Notes under the pieces: model-generated
What the model was told of the DNA's origin: nothing
Databases searched by the model: none
Seen by the model: the letters and a program-made list of their open reading frames with translations, nothing else
Position numbers and translations under genes: made by a program
Shown here: positions 8,108 through 17,023 of the stretch, piece by piece
How the letters are laid out: the number at the start of each line of letters is the position of its first letter
How positions within the stretch are numbered: position 1 is the stretch's first letter
NCBI RefSeq assembly: GCF_001639105.2
Contig: NZ_CP028903.1
Span: 904,102-941,132, forward strand
Length of the DNA: 37,031 nucleotides
Source: Azospirillum humicireducens
GTDB lineage: Bacteria > Pseudomonadota > Alphaproteobacteria > Azospirillales > Azospirillaceae
Direction: 5' to 3'

Positions 8108-9846
8108 CCATGAAGACCGCAATCGACCCCGTCACGCTCGCCGTCCTGAAGGGCCGGCTGGAGCAGATCGCCGACGAAATGGACGCGACGCTCTACCGCT
8201 CCGCCTTCAACCCGATCATCGCCGAGGCGCGCGACGCCTGCCATGGCCTCTACCATGCCGAGACCGGCGCCACGCTGGTGCAGGGCACCAACGGTTTGCC
8301 GATCTTCGTCGGCGCCATGGCCTTCGCGGTCAAGGCGGTGATCGACAAGGTGGCGCGCGAGGGCGACCTCCACCCGGACGACATCTTCCTGTTCAACGAT
8401 CCCTATGACGGCGGCACCCACCTGAACGATTTCCGTCTGGTGCGGCCGATCTTCCGGCAGGGCCAACTGTTCTGCTGGATGGCGTCGGTCGGCCATTGGC
8501 TCGACATCGGCGGCAATGTGCCGGGCAACTTCAATGCCCGCGCCACCGACAGCTTCCAGGAAGGCGTGCGCATCCCGCCGGTGAAGCTGGTCAAGGCCGG
8601 CGCGATGAACCACGATTTGCTGGCGATCCTCGCCGCGAACTCGCGCGTGCCGGTGTCGAACTACGGCGACCTGAACGGGCAGCTGAACGCGCTGGATCTG
8701 GGCGTGCGCCGCCTGACCGAACTGCTGGACGAGCATGGCGAGGAGACGGTCGCCGCCGCTTTCGAGGCCTTCACCGCGCGGGCCGACGCGCTGATGCGCA
8801 GCGCCGTGTCCAAGCTGCCGGATGGCGTCTACAGCTTCGAGGATTATCTCGACAATGACGGCATCACGGCCGACCGGCTGCTGATCGCGCTGGACCTGAC
8901 CATCGCCGGCGACCGGATGACGCTGGATTTCTCGCGCTCGTCGGTGCCCTGTGCCGGGCCGCTGAACATCGCCTATTCAACGGCGGTGGCCTGCTGCTAC
9001 GTCGCGCTGAAGCATGTCTTCACCGACGTGCCGGCCAATGCCGGCTGCCTCAACCCGATCACCTTCGTGATCCCCGAAAGCACCCTGCTGGCGGTCAAGC
9101 CGCCGAAGCCGGTGGGCGGCTATACCGAGACGATCCTGCGCGTCATCGGCGTGGTGTTCGGTGCGCTGGCGCTTGCCGATCCGGCCCGCGCCACCGCCGC
9201 TCCGTTCGGCACCATCAACGCGCTGTCGCTGGCCGGCCACCGCAAGGACGGCTCGCGCTGGGTGATGTTCTCCTTCTTCGGCGGGGGCCTGGGCGGCAAT
9301 CCGGAAACGGACGGGCTGAACCACGCCAACAATCCGATCTCCACCGCCACCATCCCGCCGGTTGAAATCCTGGAAGCGGCCTATCCGGTGATGTTCACCC
9401 AATGGGCGCTGCGTCCGGACTCAGCCGGTGCCGGCCTGCACCGCGGCGGCCTGGGTGCGGTTTACGAGATCGAGGCGCTGACCGACGCCGACGTCTTCCT
9501 GCTGGGCGAGCGCGGCGTCTTCGCGCCCTTCGGCGTGGCAGGCGGTACTCCTGCGGCGCTGAACCGCTTCACCTGGCAGAGCGACGAAGGCGAGAAGTCG
9601 CCGCCGCTCGCTTCGAAAGTCACCGACGTGAAGATCCGCGATGGCCAGCGCGTGCGGCTGGAAACGCCGGGCGGCGGCGGCTGGGGCGACCCGAAACGGC
9701 GCGATGCGGAGGCCGTCGCCCGCGACGTGCGGCTCGGCTACCTCGGCCGTGACGCGGCATGCAGCGCCTATGGCGTGGCGCTGACCGACGACGGCGTGCT
9801 CGACATCGCCGCCACCGCGACCTTGCGCGAAATCCCCGCCGCCTGA
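8104..9846 (+). CDS. Hydantoinase B/oxoprolinase family subunit
   Basis: HyuB-type subunit of 580 aa, the usual length when the subunits are separate. The family start (DPVTLAVLKGRLEQIADEMD) and the conserved NDPYDGGTHLNDFRLVRPIF-like segment near residue 100 are clear, and the C-terminus ends in the Gly-rich ETPGGGGWGDP. With HyuA this family opens cyclic amides (5-oxoproline, N-methylhydantoin, caprolactam) at the cost of ATP; some relatives are ATP-dependent carboxylases of acetone or acetophenone. The substrate cannot be read from sequence. The start ATG overlaps the lyase stop. Order B then A is common in such operons. Confidence 0.9.
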   Translation: MTMKTAIDPVTLAVLKGRLEQIADEMDATLYRSAFNPIIAEARDACHGLYHAETGATLVQGTNGLPIFVGAMAFAVKAVIDKVAREGDLHPDDIFLFNDPYDGGTHLNDFRLVRPIFRQGQLFCWMASVGHWLDIGGNVPGNFNARATDSFQEGVRIPPVKLVKAGAMNHDLLAILAANSRVPVSNYGDLNGQLNALDLGVRRLTELLDEHGEETVAAAFEAFTARADALMRSAVSKLPDGVYSFEDYLDNDGITADRLLIALDLTIAGDRMTLDFSRSSVPCAGPLNIAYSTAVACCYVALKHVFTDVPANAGCLNPITFVIPESTLLAVKPPKPVGGYTETILRVIGVVFGALALADPARATAAPFGTINALSLAGHRKDGSRWVMFSFFGGGLGGNPETDGLNHANNPISTATIPPVEILEAAYPVMFTQWALRPDSAGAGLHRGGLGAVYEIEALTDADVFLLGERGVFAPFGVAGGTPAALNRFTWQSDEGEKSPPLASKVTDVKIRDGQRVRLETPGGGGWGDPKRRDAEAVARDVRLGYLGRDAACSAYGVALTDDGVLDIAATATLREIPAA

Positions 9847-9866
9847 CGAATCCGGGATCCAAGACC

Positions 9867-11951
9867 ATGAGCAACGGTATCTCCAAGGGTGCCCCCAAGG
9901 GCGCCATCGTCGGCGTCGATGTCGGCGGCACCTTCACCGACCTGTTCCATTACGACGAGGAGCGCGGCAGTTTTCGCACCGCCAAGGTCCCGTCCAACCG
10001 CGGCGACGAGGCGGTCGGCTTCCTCGCCGGCCTGCAGAGCTTCGGCCCGGTGGCGGACCTGGGCTCCATCGTCCACGGCACCACCGTCGGCACCAACGCG
10101 CTCTTGGAGCGCAAGGGCGCCAAGGTCGGCCTGATCACCACCGCCGGCTTCCGCGACGTGCTGGAGATGCGCCGCCGCGACCGCCGCCACACCTGGGGCC
10201 TGTGGGGCGATTTCGTCCCCGTCGTCGACCGCGACATGCGGCTGGAGGTGGCGGAGCGCACGCTGGCCGACGGCACCATCCGCACCGGGATCGACCCGGA
10301 GGAGGTGCGCGCTTGCGCCCGCCGGCTGGCTGACCAGGGGGCGGAGGCGCTCGCCATCGTCTTCATCAACGCCTACGCCAATCCGGTCAACGAGCTGGCG
10401 GCGCTGGAGGCGGCGCGCGAGGTGTGGCCGAACGCCAACCTCGAATGCTCCTCGCGCATCCTGCCGGAAATCCGCGAGTTCGAGCGCACCTCGACCACCG
10501 CGCTGAACGCCTATCTCCAGCCGGTGGTCGGCAGCTATCTCGCCAAGCTCGACAACGCGCTGGCCGGCGAAGGGTTCGGCGGCCGCTTCCACATCGTGCA
10601 GTCCAACGGCGGCGTGATGTCCACCGACACCGCCCGTCGGCTGCCGGTGCGCACCGCTTTGTCGGGGCCGGCGGCCGGCGTCATCGCCGCGGCGGCGATC
10701 TCCAAGGCGGCGGGCTTTCCCAACGTCATCACCGGCGACCTCGGCGGCACCAGCTTCGACGTGTCGCTGGTGGTGGAGGGGCAGACCATGCTGGCCGCCC
10801 AGACCACCATCGATTTCGGTCTGGTCGTCCGCACGCCGATGATCGAGATCACCACCATCGGCGCCGGCGGCGGTTCCATCGCCGGGGTCGATCCCGGTGG
10901 CATGCTGCAGGTCGGTCCGGAGAGCGCCGGCTCGCGGCCGGGGCCGGTCTGCTATGGCCAGGGCAACACCCGCCCGACCCTGACCGACGCCAATGTCCTG
11001 CTCGGCCGCATCAATGCCGAGCGTCCCATCGGCGGCAAGCTGGCGCGGCTGGACGTCGACGCCGCCCGCAAGGCCATCGCCACCCATGTCGCCGAACCGC
11101 TCGGCCTCGACGTCATGGCGGCGGCGGAGGCGGTGGTGCGCATCGCCAACAGCAAGATGGCCGGCGCCATCCGCCTCGTCTCCATCGAGCGAGGCCACGA
11201 CCCGGCCAAGTTCGCCGCCGTGCCCTTCGGCGGCGGCGGCGCGCTGCATGTCGGCGCGCTGATCAAGGAGGTCGGGCTGAAGGCGGCGCTGGTGCCGCGC
11301 TTCCCCGGCGTGACCTCCGCACTCGGTTGCGTCATCGCCGACATCCGCCACGATCAGGTGCAGACGGTGAACCTGCCGCTGGCGGGGATCGACGCCGGCT
11401 CGCTCGACCGCCGCATGGTCGAGGAGGCCGCCGCCGCCCGTGCGGTGGTGGAGTCCGCCGGGCTCAGCGTCGAGCGCATCGACCTCGTCTTCGAACTCGA
11501 CATGCATTACATCGGCCAGACCCACACGGTCGCCGTGCCGCTGCCGGTGTCTGTGGAGAACGGCACCACCGGAGTGGATGAGGCGACCATCCGTGCCGCC
11601 TTCGAGCGCGCCTATCAGGCCTCCTTCAGCCGGCTGCTGCCGGGGGTGGGCGCCAAGATCGTCAATCTGCGCACCGCCGCCATCGGCCGCCGCCCACATT
11701 TCGACCTCTCCGCGCTCGCTCCGGCGGCCGGAACGACGGTGGAGGGAGCCTATGCCGGCTCGCGGCCGGTGTGGTTCGACGGCGCCTGGCATGAGACGGC
11801 GGTCTACAACCGCCTCGACCTGCCGGTCGGCGCCGTGATCCAGGGACCGGCGATCCTGGAGCAGCCGGACGCCACCACCGTCATCGACCCCGACCTCAGC
11901 GCCCGCGTCGACAGCTTCGGCAACGTCATCGTGGAAAGGAGCGCCCGATGA
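9867..11951 (+). CDS. Hydantoinase A/oxoprolinase family subunit
   Basis: ATP-binding partner of the HyuB-like subunit, 694 aa. The actin-like ATPase fold shows in IVGVDVGGTFTDLF near the N-terminus, IVHGTTVGTNALLERKGAKV, GDLGGTSFDVSLV, IGAGGGSIAGVDPGG and VPFGGGGALHVGAL. The subunit phosphorylates the amide or imide oxygen of the ring so that it can be hydrolysed in the HyuAB complex; this is family knowledge. I placed the start at ATG 9867, giving the normal MS...KGAIVGVDVGG N-terminus; the longer open frame upstream is inside hyuB. The stop overlaps the next start (ATGA). Carboxylase function is possible, but no third, small carboxylase-type subunit is present. Confidence 0.91.
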   Translation: MSNGISKGAPKGAIVGVDVGGTFTDLFHYDEERGSFRTAKVPSNRGDEAVGFLAGLQSFGPVADLGSIVHGTTVGTNALLERKGAKVGLITTAGFRDVLEMRRRDRRHTWGLWGDFVPVVDRDMRLEVAERTLADGTIRTGIDPEEVRACARRLADQGAEALAIVFINAYANPVNELAALEAAREVWPNANLECSSRILPEIREFERTSTTALNAYLQPVVGSYLAKLDNALAGEGFGGRFHIVQSNGGVMSTDTARRLPVRTALSGPAAGVIAAAAISKAAGFPNVITGDLGGTSFDVSLVVEGQTMLAAQTTIDFGLVVRTPMIEITTIGAGGGSIAGVDPGGMLQVGPESAGSRPGPVCYGQGNTRPTLTDANVLLGRINAERPIGGKLARLDVDAARKAIATHVAEPLGLDVMAAAEAVVRIANSKMAGAIRLVSIERGHDPAKFAAVPFGGGGALHVGALIKEVGLKAALVPRFPGVTSALGCVIADIRHDQVQTVNLPLAGIDAGSLDRRMVEEAAAARAVVESAGLSVERIDLVFELDMHYIGQTHTVAVPLPVSVENGTTGVDEATIRAAFERAYQASFSRLLPGVGAKIVNLRTAAIGRRPHFDLSALAPAAGTTVEGAYAGSRPVWFDGAWHETAVYNRLDLPVGAVIQGPAILEQPDATTVIDPDLSARVDSFGNVIVERSAR

Positions 11952-12562
11952 GCGCCGCCATCGTTCCGATCGAGCGCACCGCCCTGCTGGTCTGCGACCT
12001 GCAGAACGACTTCCTGCATCCCGAGGGCGCCTATGGCCGCGCCGGACAGACGGCGCCGGAGATCCTGGAGCTGCCGGAACGGGTGAGGCCGCTGGCCGAC
12101 CTGCTGCGCTCCCGCGGCGGTTGGGTGATCTCCACCAACTTCACGCTCGTCCCCGGCCGCGGCGGCGAGCCGATGATCTCGCCCCACCTGAAGATTCTGC
12201 GGCCCTTCCTGGCCAAGGGCGACTTCAAGCCCGGCAGCTGGGGGCATCGTACGGTGGACGCCCTCCAGCCCGTCGATGTGGAGGTGGAGAAGATCGCCTA
12301 TTCCGCCTTCTACATGTCGCGGCTGGAATGGGTGCTGGCGAAATGCGGGGTGGAGCGGCTGCTGGTCTGCGGCATCGTCACCAACGGCGGCGTCGCCTCG
12401 ACCGTGCGCGACGCCCATGTCCGCGATTTCGACACCATCGTGCTGGAGGACGGTACCGCCGCCTTCACGCCGCAGCTGCACGAGGTGTCCATCGCCGCGC
12501 TTCGCCCGGTCTGCCGGGTGGAGACCGTCGCCCGCATCATGGAGGAGGTGGCAAGCCCATGA
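11948..12562 (+). CDS. Isochorismatase-fold hydrolase lacking the catalytic cysteine
   Basis: Cytoplasmic alpha/beta protein of 204 aa of the isochorismatase/cysteine hydrolase superfamily. Two residues of the usual Asp-Lys-Cys triad are present: Asp17 in LLVCDLQNDFL and Lys115 in VEKIAYSAF. The third is not: the nucleophile loop reads GIVTNGGVASTVRDAH, with Gly148 where amidases such as pyrazinamidase or N-carbamoylsarcosine amidase have Cys (T-x-x-C-V). Glycine at this place is known in true isochorismatases of the PhzD/EntB kind, which hydrolyse a vinyl ether and not an amide. A nearby Cys141 is six residues too early. In a hyuBA operon one would expect an N-carbamoyl or half-amide hydrolase, so either the chemistry differs or catalysis is cysteine-independent. 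Start and stop both overlap neighbours by 4 bases. Confidence 0.85.
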   Translation: MSAAIVPIERTALLVCDLQNDFLHPEGAYGRAGQTAPEILELPERVRPLADLLRSRGGWVISTNFTLVPGRGGEPMISPHLKILRPFLAKGDFKPGSWGHRTVDALQPVDVEVEKIAYSAFYMSRLEWVLAKCGVERLLVCGIVTNGGVASTVRDAHVRDFDTIVLEDGTAAFTPQLHEVSIAALRPVCRVETVARIMEEVASP

Positions 12563-13980
12563 GCCGCATGATCGGCCGCATCCTGCCTGCCGATGGCGTC
12601 GAGTTCGAGTTCACCGTCCCCGTCGTCGTGATCGGCGGCGGCGCTGCCGGGATGATCGCCGCTCTCGCCGCCCATGAGCGGGACGCCGACGTGCTGGTGC
12701 TGGAGCGCGACGCCCTGCCCCAGGGCTCCACCGCCCTGTCGGCCGGGCTGATCCCGGCGCCGGGCACCCGCTGGCAGCGCGATGCCGGGATCGAGGACAG
12801 CCCGGAACGCTTCGCCGCCGACATCATCGCCAAGGCGAAGGGAGAACCCGACCCGGCCGCAGTCGCCCGCGTCGCACAGGCCGTCGGGCCGACGCTGGAA
12901 TGGCTGGCCGACCGCTACGGCCTGCCCTTCTCGGTGGTGGACAATTTCAGCTATCCCGGCCACAGCGCCCGCCGCATGCATGGGCTGCCCAGCCGGTCGG
13001 GGACGGAACTGATCGACCGCCTTCGCGGTGCGGTGGAGGCTGCCGGCATCGACGTGCTGTGCGAGGCGCATGTCACCGCGCTATATGCCGATGGCGCGCT
13101 GGTTCGCGGTGTGGAGATCACACGGCCCGACGGCAGCGTCGAGCGGGTCGGCTGCGGCGCGCTGATCCTCGCCTGCAACGGCTATGGCGGCAACAAGGCG
13201 CTGGTCGAACGCCATGTGCCGGAACTGGCCGAGGCGCTCTATTTCGGCCATCCCGGCAACCAGGGCGACGCGCTGCTGTGGGGCGAGGCGCTGGCCGCCA
13301 CCACCCGGCACCTGTCCGGGCACCAGGGTCACGGCTCCGTCGCCCATCCCGCCGGCATCCTCGTCACCTGGGCGACGATCACCGAGGGCGGCGTGCAAGT
13401 GAATGCCGAGGGCCGGCGCTTCTCCAACGAGGCGCAGGGCTATTCGGAGCAGGCCGCACTGGTGCTGCGCCAGCCGGACGGCATCGCCTGGACCGTGTTC
13501 GACGAACGCATCGCCGGCATCGCCCGCCAGTTCGAGGATTTCCGGCAGGCCGAGGCGATGGGCGCGGTGCTGAGTGCCGACAGCCCCGCCGAGCTTGCCC
13601 GGCAAATGAAGATCGATGCGGACGCCCTCGCCGCAACGCTGGACGACATCGACCGGTTGAAGGCGGAAAGCGGAACAGACGGCTTCGGCCGCGACTTCAC
13701 CGGTTCGGCCCCGCTGGTCCCGCCCTATCGCGCCGTCCGCGTCACCGGCGCGCTGTTCCACACCCAGGGCGGGCTGGTCGTCGACGACGACGCGCGCGTT
13801 CTGGACGGCGACGGTGCGCCGCTGCCCAACCTCTATGCCGCAGGCGGGGCCGCTTGCGGCGTGTCGGGATCCAAGGCGTCCGGCTACCTGTCCGGCAACG
13901 GCCTGCTGACCGCGGTGGCGCTGGGGCGCATCGCCGGCTCCGCCGCTGCACGCGCCGTAAAGGAGGAAAGCAACCGATGA
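12559..13980 (+). CDS. FAD-dependent fumarate reductase/succinate dehydrogenase-type flavoprotein
   Basis: Soluble FAD enzyme of 473 aa. The dinucleotide fold is [17 protein letters not shown] (GGGAAG at residues 26-31) with the ribose-binding Glu49; [28 protein letters not shown] and the C-terminal [20 protein letters not shown] are family hallmarks of the fumarate reductase, 3-ketosteroid dehydrogenase and tricarballylate dehydrogenase group. These enzymes add or remove hydrogen across a C-C bond next to a carboxylate or ketone. There is no export signal, so it acts in the cytosol, and no heme or Fe-S partner gene is adjacent. Placed before a LeuCD-like hydratase it could form the double bond to be hydrated. 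The start overlaps the upstream stop in ATGA; the long open frame before it is a shadow of that gene. Confidence 0.85.
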   Translation: MSRMIGRILPADGVEFEFTVPVVVIGGGAAGMIAALAAHERDADVLVLERDALPQGSTALSAGLIPAPGTRWQRDAGIEDSPERFAADIIAKAKGEPDPAAVARVAQAVGPTLEWLADRYGLPFSVVDNFSYPGHSARRMHGLPSRSGTELIDRLRGAVEAAGIDVLCEAHVTALYADGALVRGVEITRPDGSVERVGCGALILACNGYGGNKALVERHVPELAEALYFGHPGNQGDALLWGEALAATTRHLSGHQGHGSVAHPAGILVTWATITEGGVQVNAEGRRFSNEAQGYSEQAALVLRQPDGIAWTVFDERIAGIARQFEDFRQAEAMGAVLSADSPAELARQMKIDADALAATLDDIDRLKAESGTDGFGRDFTGSAPLVPPYRAVRVTGALFHTQGGLVVDDDARVLDGDGAPLPNLYAAGGAACGVSGSKASGYLSGNGLLTAVALGRIAGSAAARAVKEESNR

Positions 13981-15383
13981 CCTCGCAGCCACGCAGCCTG
14001 TTCGAAAAGGTCTGGGACGCCCATGTCGTGGCGACCCGGCCGGACGGTCAGGCCCTGCTCGCCATCGACCGTCATTTCCTGCATGAGGGCTCCTTCCACG
14101 CCTTCGGCATGATCGACCATGCCGGCCGCAAGGTGCGCCGCCCGGAGCTGACCTTCGCCGTCGCCGACCATTATGTGCCCTCGCACAGCCGGGCCAAGCC
14201 CATCGCCGATCCCGAGATCGCCAACATGGTGACGATGCTGGAGGCGAATGCCGGCCGTCACGGCCTGCGCCATTTCGGCCTGCACGACCCGGCCCAGGGC
14301 ATCGTCCATGTGCTGGCGCCCGAACAGGGGCTGACGCTGCCCGGCCTGACCATCGTCTGCGGCGACAGCCACACCTCGACCCACGGCGCTTTCGGCGCGC
14401 TGGCCTTCGGCATCGGCGCGACCGAGGTGTCGCATGTGCTGGCGACCCAGACGCTGTGGCAGCGCCGGCCAAAGACCATGCGCATCACCGTCGACGGGAT
14501 GCTGGGGCCGCATGTCACCGCCAAGGACCTGATCCTGGCGGTGATCGCCGCCATCGGTGCCGACGGCGCCGCCGGCCATGTCATCGAATATGCCGGCAGC
14601 GCCATCCGCGCCCTGTCGATGGAAGGCCGGCTGACCGTCTGCAACATGTCCATCGAAGCCGGCGCACGGGCCGGCATGATCGCCCCCGACGACACCACAG
14701 TCGCCTGGATCGCGGGACGGCATTACGCCCCGAAGGGCGCCCTGTTCGACCGCGCGGTGGAGCATTGGCGGACCCTGCCCAGCGATGCGGGCGCCGTCTT
14801 CGACCGCGAGGTGACGCTGGATGCCGCCGACATCGCCCCGGCGGTGACCTGGGGCACCAGCCCGGAAACCGCGGTTCCGGTCACGGCGGCAGTTCCCGAT
14901 CCCGGTGCGGAGGCCGATCCGGTGCGCGCCGGCCAGATGCGCAAGATGCTGGATTACATGGGCCTCGCCGCCGGCATGGCGCTGGAGGAGGTGGCCATCG
15001 ACCGCGTCTTCATCGGCTCCTGCACCAACGCGCGGCTGGAGGATCTGCGCGCCGCCGCCGCCGTGCTGCGCGGCCGGCGCGCGGTGGTGCCGGGGCTGGT
15101 GGTTCCGGGCTCGGTCCCGGTGCGCCGGCAGGCGGAGGCGGAGGGGCTGGACCGCGTGTTCATCGACGCCGGTCTGGACTGGGGGGAGCCGGGCTGCTCC
15201 ATGTGCGTGGGCATCAACGGCGACCTCGTTCCGGCGGGGGAGCGCTGCGCCTCCACCACCAACCGCAACTTCCCCGGCCGCCAGGGGCCGAACGCCCGCA
15301 CCCATCTGATGAGCCCGGCGATGGCCGCCGCCGCCGCCGCGACCGGCAGGCTCACCGATGTCCGCAAGCTGGGAGTTTCCTGA
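13977..15383 (+). CDS. LeuC-like hydro-lyase large subunit (aconitase family)
   Basis: Large subunit of a [4Fe-4S] dehydratase/isomerase, 468 aa, collinear with isopropylmalate isomerase LeuC. The cluster ligands are Cys349 (GSCTN), Cys407 and Cys410 (PGCSMC); [19 protein letters not shown] and [12 protein letters not shown] are also conserved. Differences from housekeeping LeuC include [13 protein letters not shown] in place of the usual DHNVST segment, and [13 protein letters not shown] where LeuC normally has GSGPV. Its position in a catabolic operon without leuA or leuB argues for another substrate, such as a substituted maleate/malate (dimethylmaleate hydratase and methylmalate/citraconate hydratases are in the same family). 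It overlaps the flavoprotein stop by 4 bases and ends 2 bases before its small subunit. Confidence 0.88.
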   Translation: MTSQPRSLFEKVWDAHVVATRPDGQALLAIDRHFLHEGSFHAFGMIDHAGRKVRRPELTFAVADHYVPSHSRAKPIADPEIANMVTMLEANAGRHGLRHFGLHDPAQGIVHVLAPEQGLTLPGLTIVCGDSHTSTHGAFGALAFGIGATEVSHVLATQTLWQRRPKTMRITVDGMLGPHVTAKDLILAVIAAIGADGAAGHVIEYAGSAIRALSMEGRLTVCNMSIEAGARAGMIAPDDTTVAWIAGRHYAPKGALFDRAVEHWRTLPSDAGAVFDREVTLDAADIAPAVTWGTSPETAVPVTAAVPDPGAEADPVRAGQMRKMLDYMGLAAGMALEEVAIDRVFIGSCTNARLEDLRAAAAVLRGRRAVVPGLVVPGSVPVRRQAEAEGLDRVFIDAGLDWGEPGCSMCVGINGDLVPAGERCASTTNRNFPGRQGPNARTHLMSPAMAAAAAATGRLTDVRKLGVS

Positions 15384-15385
15384 GG

Positions 15386-15982
15386 ATGGAACCCTTCGTC
15401 ACGCTGACCGCAGCGGCGGTGCCGCTCGACATCGCCAACATCGACACCGACCAGCTTCTGCCCGCCCGCTTCCTGAAGAAGCCGCGCAGCGCCGGCTACG
15501 GCAACTTCCTGTTCCATGACGAGCGCAAGCCGGGCTTCCCGCTCGACGACCCGGCCTATGCCGGTGCCGCCGTTCTGGTGAGCGACCGCAATTTCGGCTG
15601 CGGCTCCTCGCGGGAAGGCGCGGTCTATGCGCTGGTGGACGGCGGGTTCCGCTGCGTCGTCGCCCCCAGCTTCGGCGACATCTTCGCCGCCAACGCCGCC
15701 AAGAACGGGCTGCTGACCATCACCCTGCCCGAAGAGGCGGTGGCGGCGCTGCGACGCCAGCTTCAGGAGGCACCGGGCGCCTCCGTCACGGTCGATCTGC
15801 CGGCCCAGACCCTGACCGGCCCGGACGGGCGGGCGCTGTCCTTCGCCATCGACCCCTTCAAGAAGGAATGCCTTGTCGAGGGGTTGGACGACGTGGCGCT
15901 GACCCTGCGCCATCAGGATGCCATCGACGCCTTCGACCGGACCGACGCCGAGGCCCGGCCCTGGGTGGTGCCGGGGGCCTGA
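15386..15982 (+). CDS. LeuD-like hydro-lyase small subunit (aconitase family)
   Basis: Swivelling small subunit of 198 aa that completes the active site of the LeuC-like partner. VPLDIANIDTDQLLPARFLK, the substrate-binding loop NFGCGSSREGAVYAL, VVAPSFGDIFAANAAKNGLL and the tail DDVALTLRHQDAIDAF are all LeuD-like. The loop between the first strands (SAGYGNFLFHDERKPGFPLD), which helps set substrate size in this family, is intact. The ATG at 15386 follows the large-subunit stop with GAGG overlapping that stop. It is the last gene of the plus-strand operon and ends 22 bases before the convergent dehydrogenase gene. Confidence 0.88.
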   Translation: MEPFVTLTAAAVPLDIANIDTDQLLPARFLKKPRSAGYGNFLFHDERKPGFPLDDPAYAGAAVLVSDRNFGCGSSREGAVYALVDGGFRCVVAPSFGDIFAANAAKNGLLTITLPEEAVAALRRQLQEAPGASVTVDLPAQTLTGPDGRALSFAIDPFKKECLVEGLDDVALTLRHQDAIDAFDRTDAEARPWVVPGA

Positions 15983-16004
15983 AAAGGGCTCCCGGACCTC
16001 AGTC

Positions 16005-16892
16005 TCAGCGCGGCAAGGGCGTGCCGTTGACCGCGTGGTAGCTGCGGATCACTTGGCTGTCGTCCATCGACCCTTCGCCGCGGCCGGAAGTCGCCAGGAA
16101 CATCTGGTGGGCGACGGCGGCCAGCGGCAGGGCCGCCTTGGCGTCGCGCCCGGCCTCCAGCACGATGCCGAGATCCTTGACGAAGATGTCGACGGCGCTG
16201 GTGATCTCCGGCTCCGCCTCCAGCATGCGCGGACCGCGGTCCTTCAGCATCCAGCTCGAGGCCGACGACCCGCTCATGATCTCCAGCAGGACCTTCAGAT
16301 CGACGCCGACCTTGGCGGCCAGCGCGAAGGCCTCCGCCACCACGGCGATGTGGACGCCGCACAGCAGCTGGTTGACGGTCTTCACCGTGGCACCCTGCCC
16401 CGGCCTTTCGCCGACATGGAAGACCTTGTCGCCCAAGGCGGCCAGGACCGGGCGGACACCCTCCACGACCGCCGCCGGAGCCGCCGCCATGATCGACAGC
16501 GTGCCGGCGACCGCCCCCACCACCCCGCCTGAGACAGGGGCATCGACGAAGCGGCGCCCGGCCGCCTCCACCCGCTCCGCCAGGGCGGCGACCGCACCCG
16601 GCGGACAGGTCGCCATCAAAATCACCGCCGCGCCAGCCGGCAGGGCCTCCAGCGCGCCGTCGGCGAAGAGGACCGCGTCGGCCTGGGCGGCATTGACCAC
16701 CATCAGGACCAGCGCGTCCGCCCCCGCCGCGGCCTCGGCGGCGCTGGAGGCCCCGGTTCCGCCCACGCTCTCAAGCGCCAGCACGCTTTCGGCCCGCATG
16801 TCGAAGCCCCTGACCCGGAAGCCCTTCGCCAGCAGATTGCGCGCCATGGGCATGCCCATGGAACCGAGGCCGATGAAACCGACTGTCGTCAT
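16005..16892 (-). CDS. Beta-hydroxyacid dehydrogenase, L-threonate dehydrogenase-like
   Basis: NAD(P)-dependent dehydrogenase of the 3-hydroxyisobutyrate dehydrogenase family, 295 aa. N-terminal Rossmann motif GFIGLGSMGMPMARNL, substrate-binding DAPVSGGVVGAVAGTLSIM and the catalytic Lys in ATVKTVNQLLCGVH are present. The segment SAVDIFVKDLGIV and the C-terminal DDSQVI resemble LtnD, which oxidises L-threonate to 2-oxo-tetronate; related enzymes act on hydroxyisobutyrate, tartronate semialdehyde, 2-hydroxymethylglutarate and sulfolactaldehyde. The ATG at 16892 has AAGGA 9 bases upstream; the longer frame to 16967 has no such site. It is last in the minus-strand operon, separated from the TRAP genes by a 131-base gap holding a strong hairpin. 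No Otn genes are nearby, so threonate as substrate is only a suggestion. Confidence 0.85.
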   Translation of the reverse strand: MTTVGFIGLGSMGMPMARNLLAKGFRVRGFDMRAESVLALESVGGTGASSAAEAAAGADALVLMVVNAAQADAVLFADGALEALPAGAAVILMATCPPGAVAALAERVEAAGRRFVDAPVSGGVVGAVAGTLSIMAAAPAAVVEGVRPVLAALGDKVFHVGERPGQGATVKTVNQLLCGVHIAVVAEAFALAAKVGVDLKVLLEIMSGSSASSWMLKDRGPRMLEAEPEITSAVDIFVKDLGIVLEAGRDAKAALPLAAVAHQMFLATSGRGEGSMDDSQVIRSYHAVNGTPLPR

Positions 16893-16970
16893 CGCTTGAA
16901 CATCCTTGGATTGGGCCTTGGGTTTGAAGTGCCGCCGGGTCGGAGCCCGCGAGCTTTTCGACACCATTGT

Positions 16971-17006
16971 CGGCCGTCATCCCCGCGAAGGCGGGGATGA
17001 CGGCCG
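16971..17006. repeat. Perfect 16-bp inverted repeat, REP-like hairpin
   Basis: CGGCCGTCATCCCCGC, loop GAAG, then GCGGGGATGACGGCCG, with no mismatch. The core GTCATCCCCGCGAAGGCGGG resembles the small dispersed palindromes found between genes in many alpha- and other proteobacteria. It lies between the TRAP large permease and the dehydrogenase, both on the minus strand. Only a weak T content follows it, so a role in message processing or partial attenuation is more likely than full termination. Confidence 0.85.
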
Positions 17007-17023
17007 AGGGAACTCACGGACCC

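Noticed and set aside
13977..15982. Housekeeping leucine biosynthesis leuCD
   Set aside because: Embedded in a catabolic operon without leuA or leuB and with altered substrate-contact segments; kept as LeuCD-like.
16971..17006. Intrinsic terminator for the TRAP operon
   Set aside because: The stem is strong but no T-tract follows on the minus strand; REP-like element preferred.
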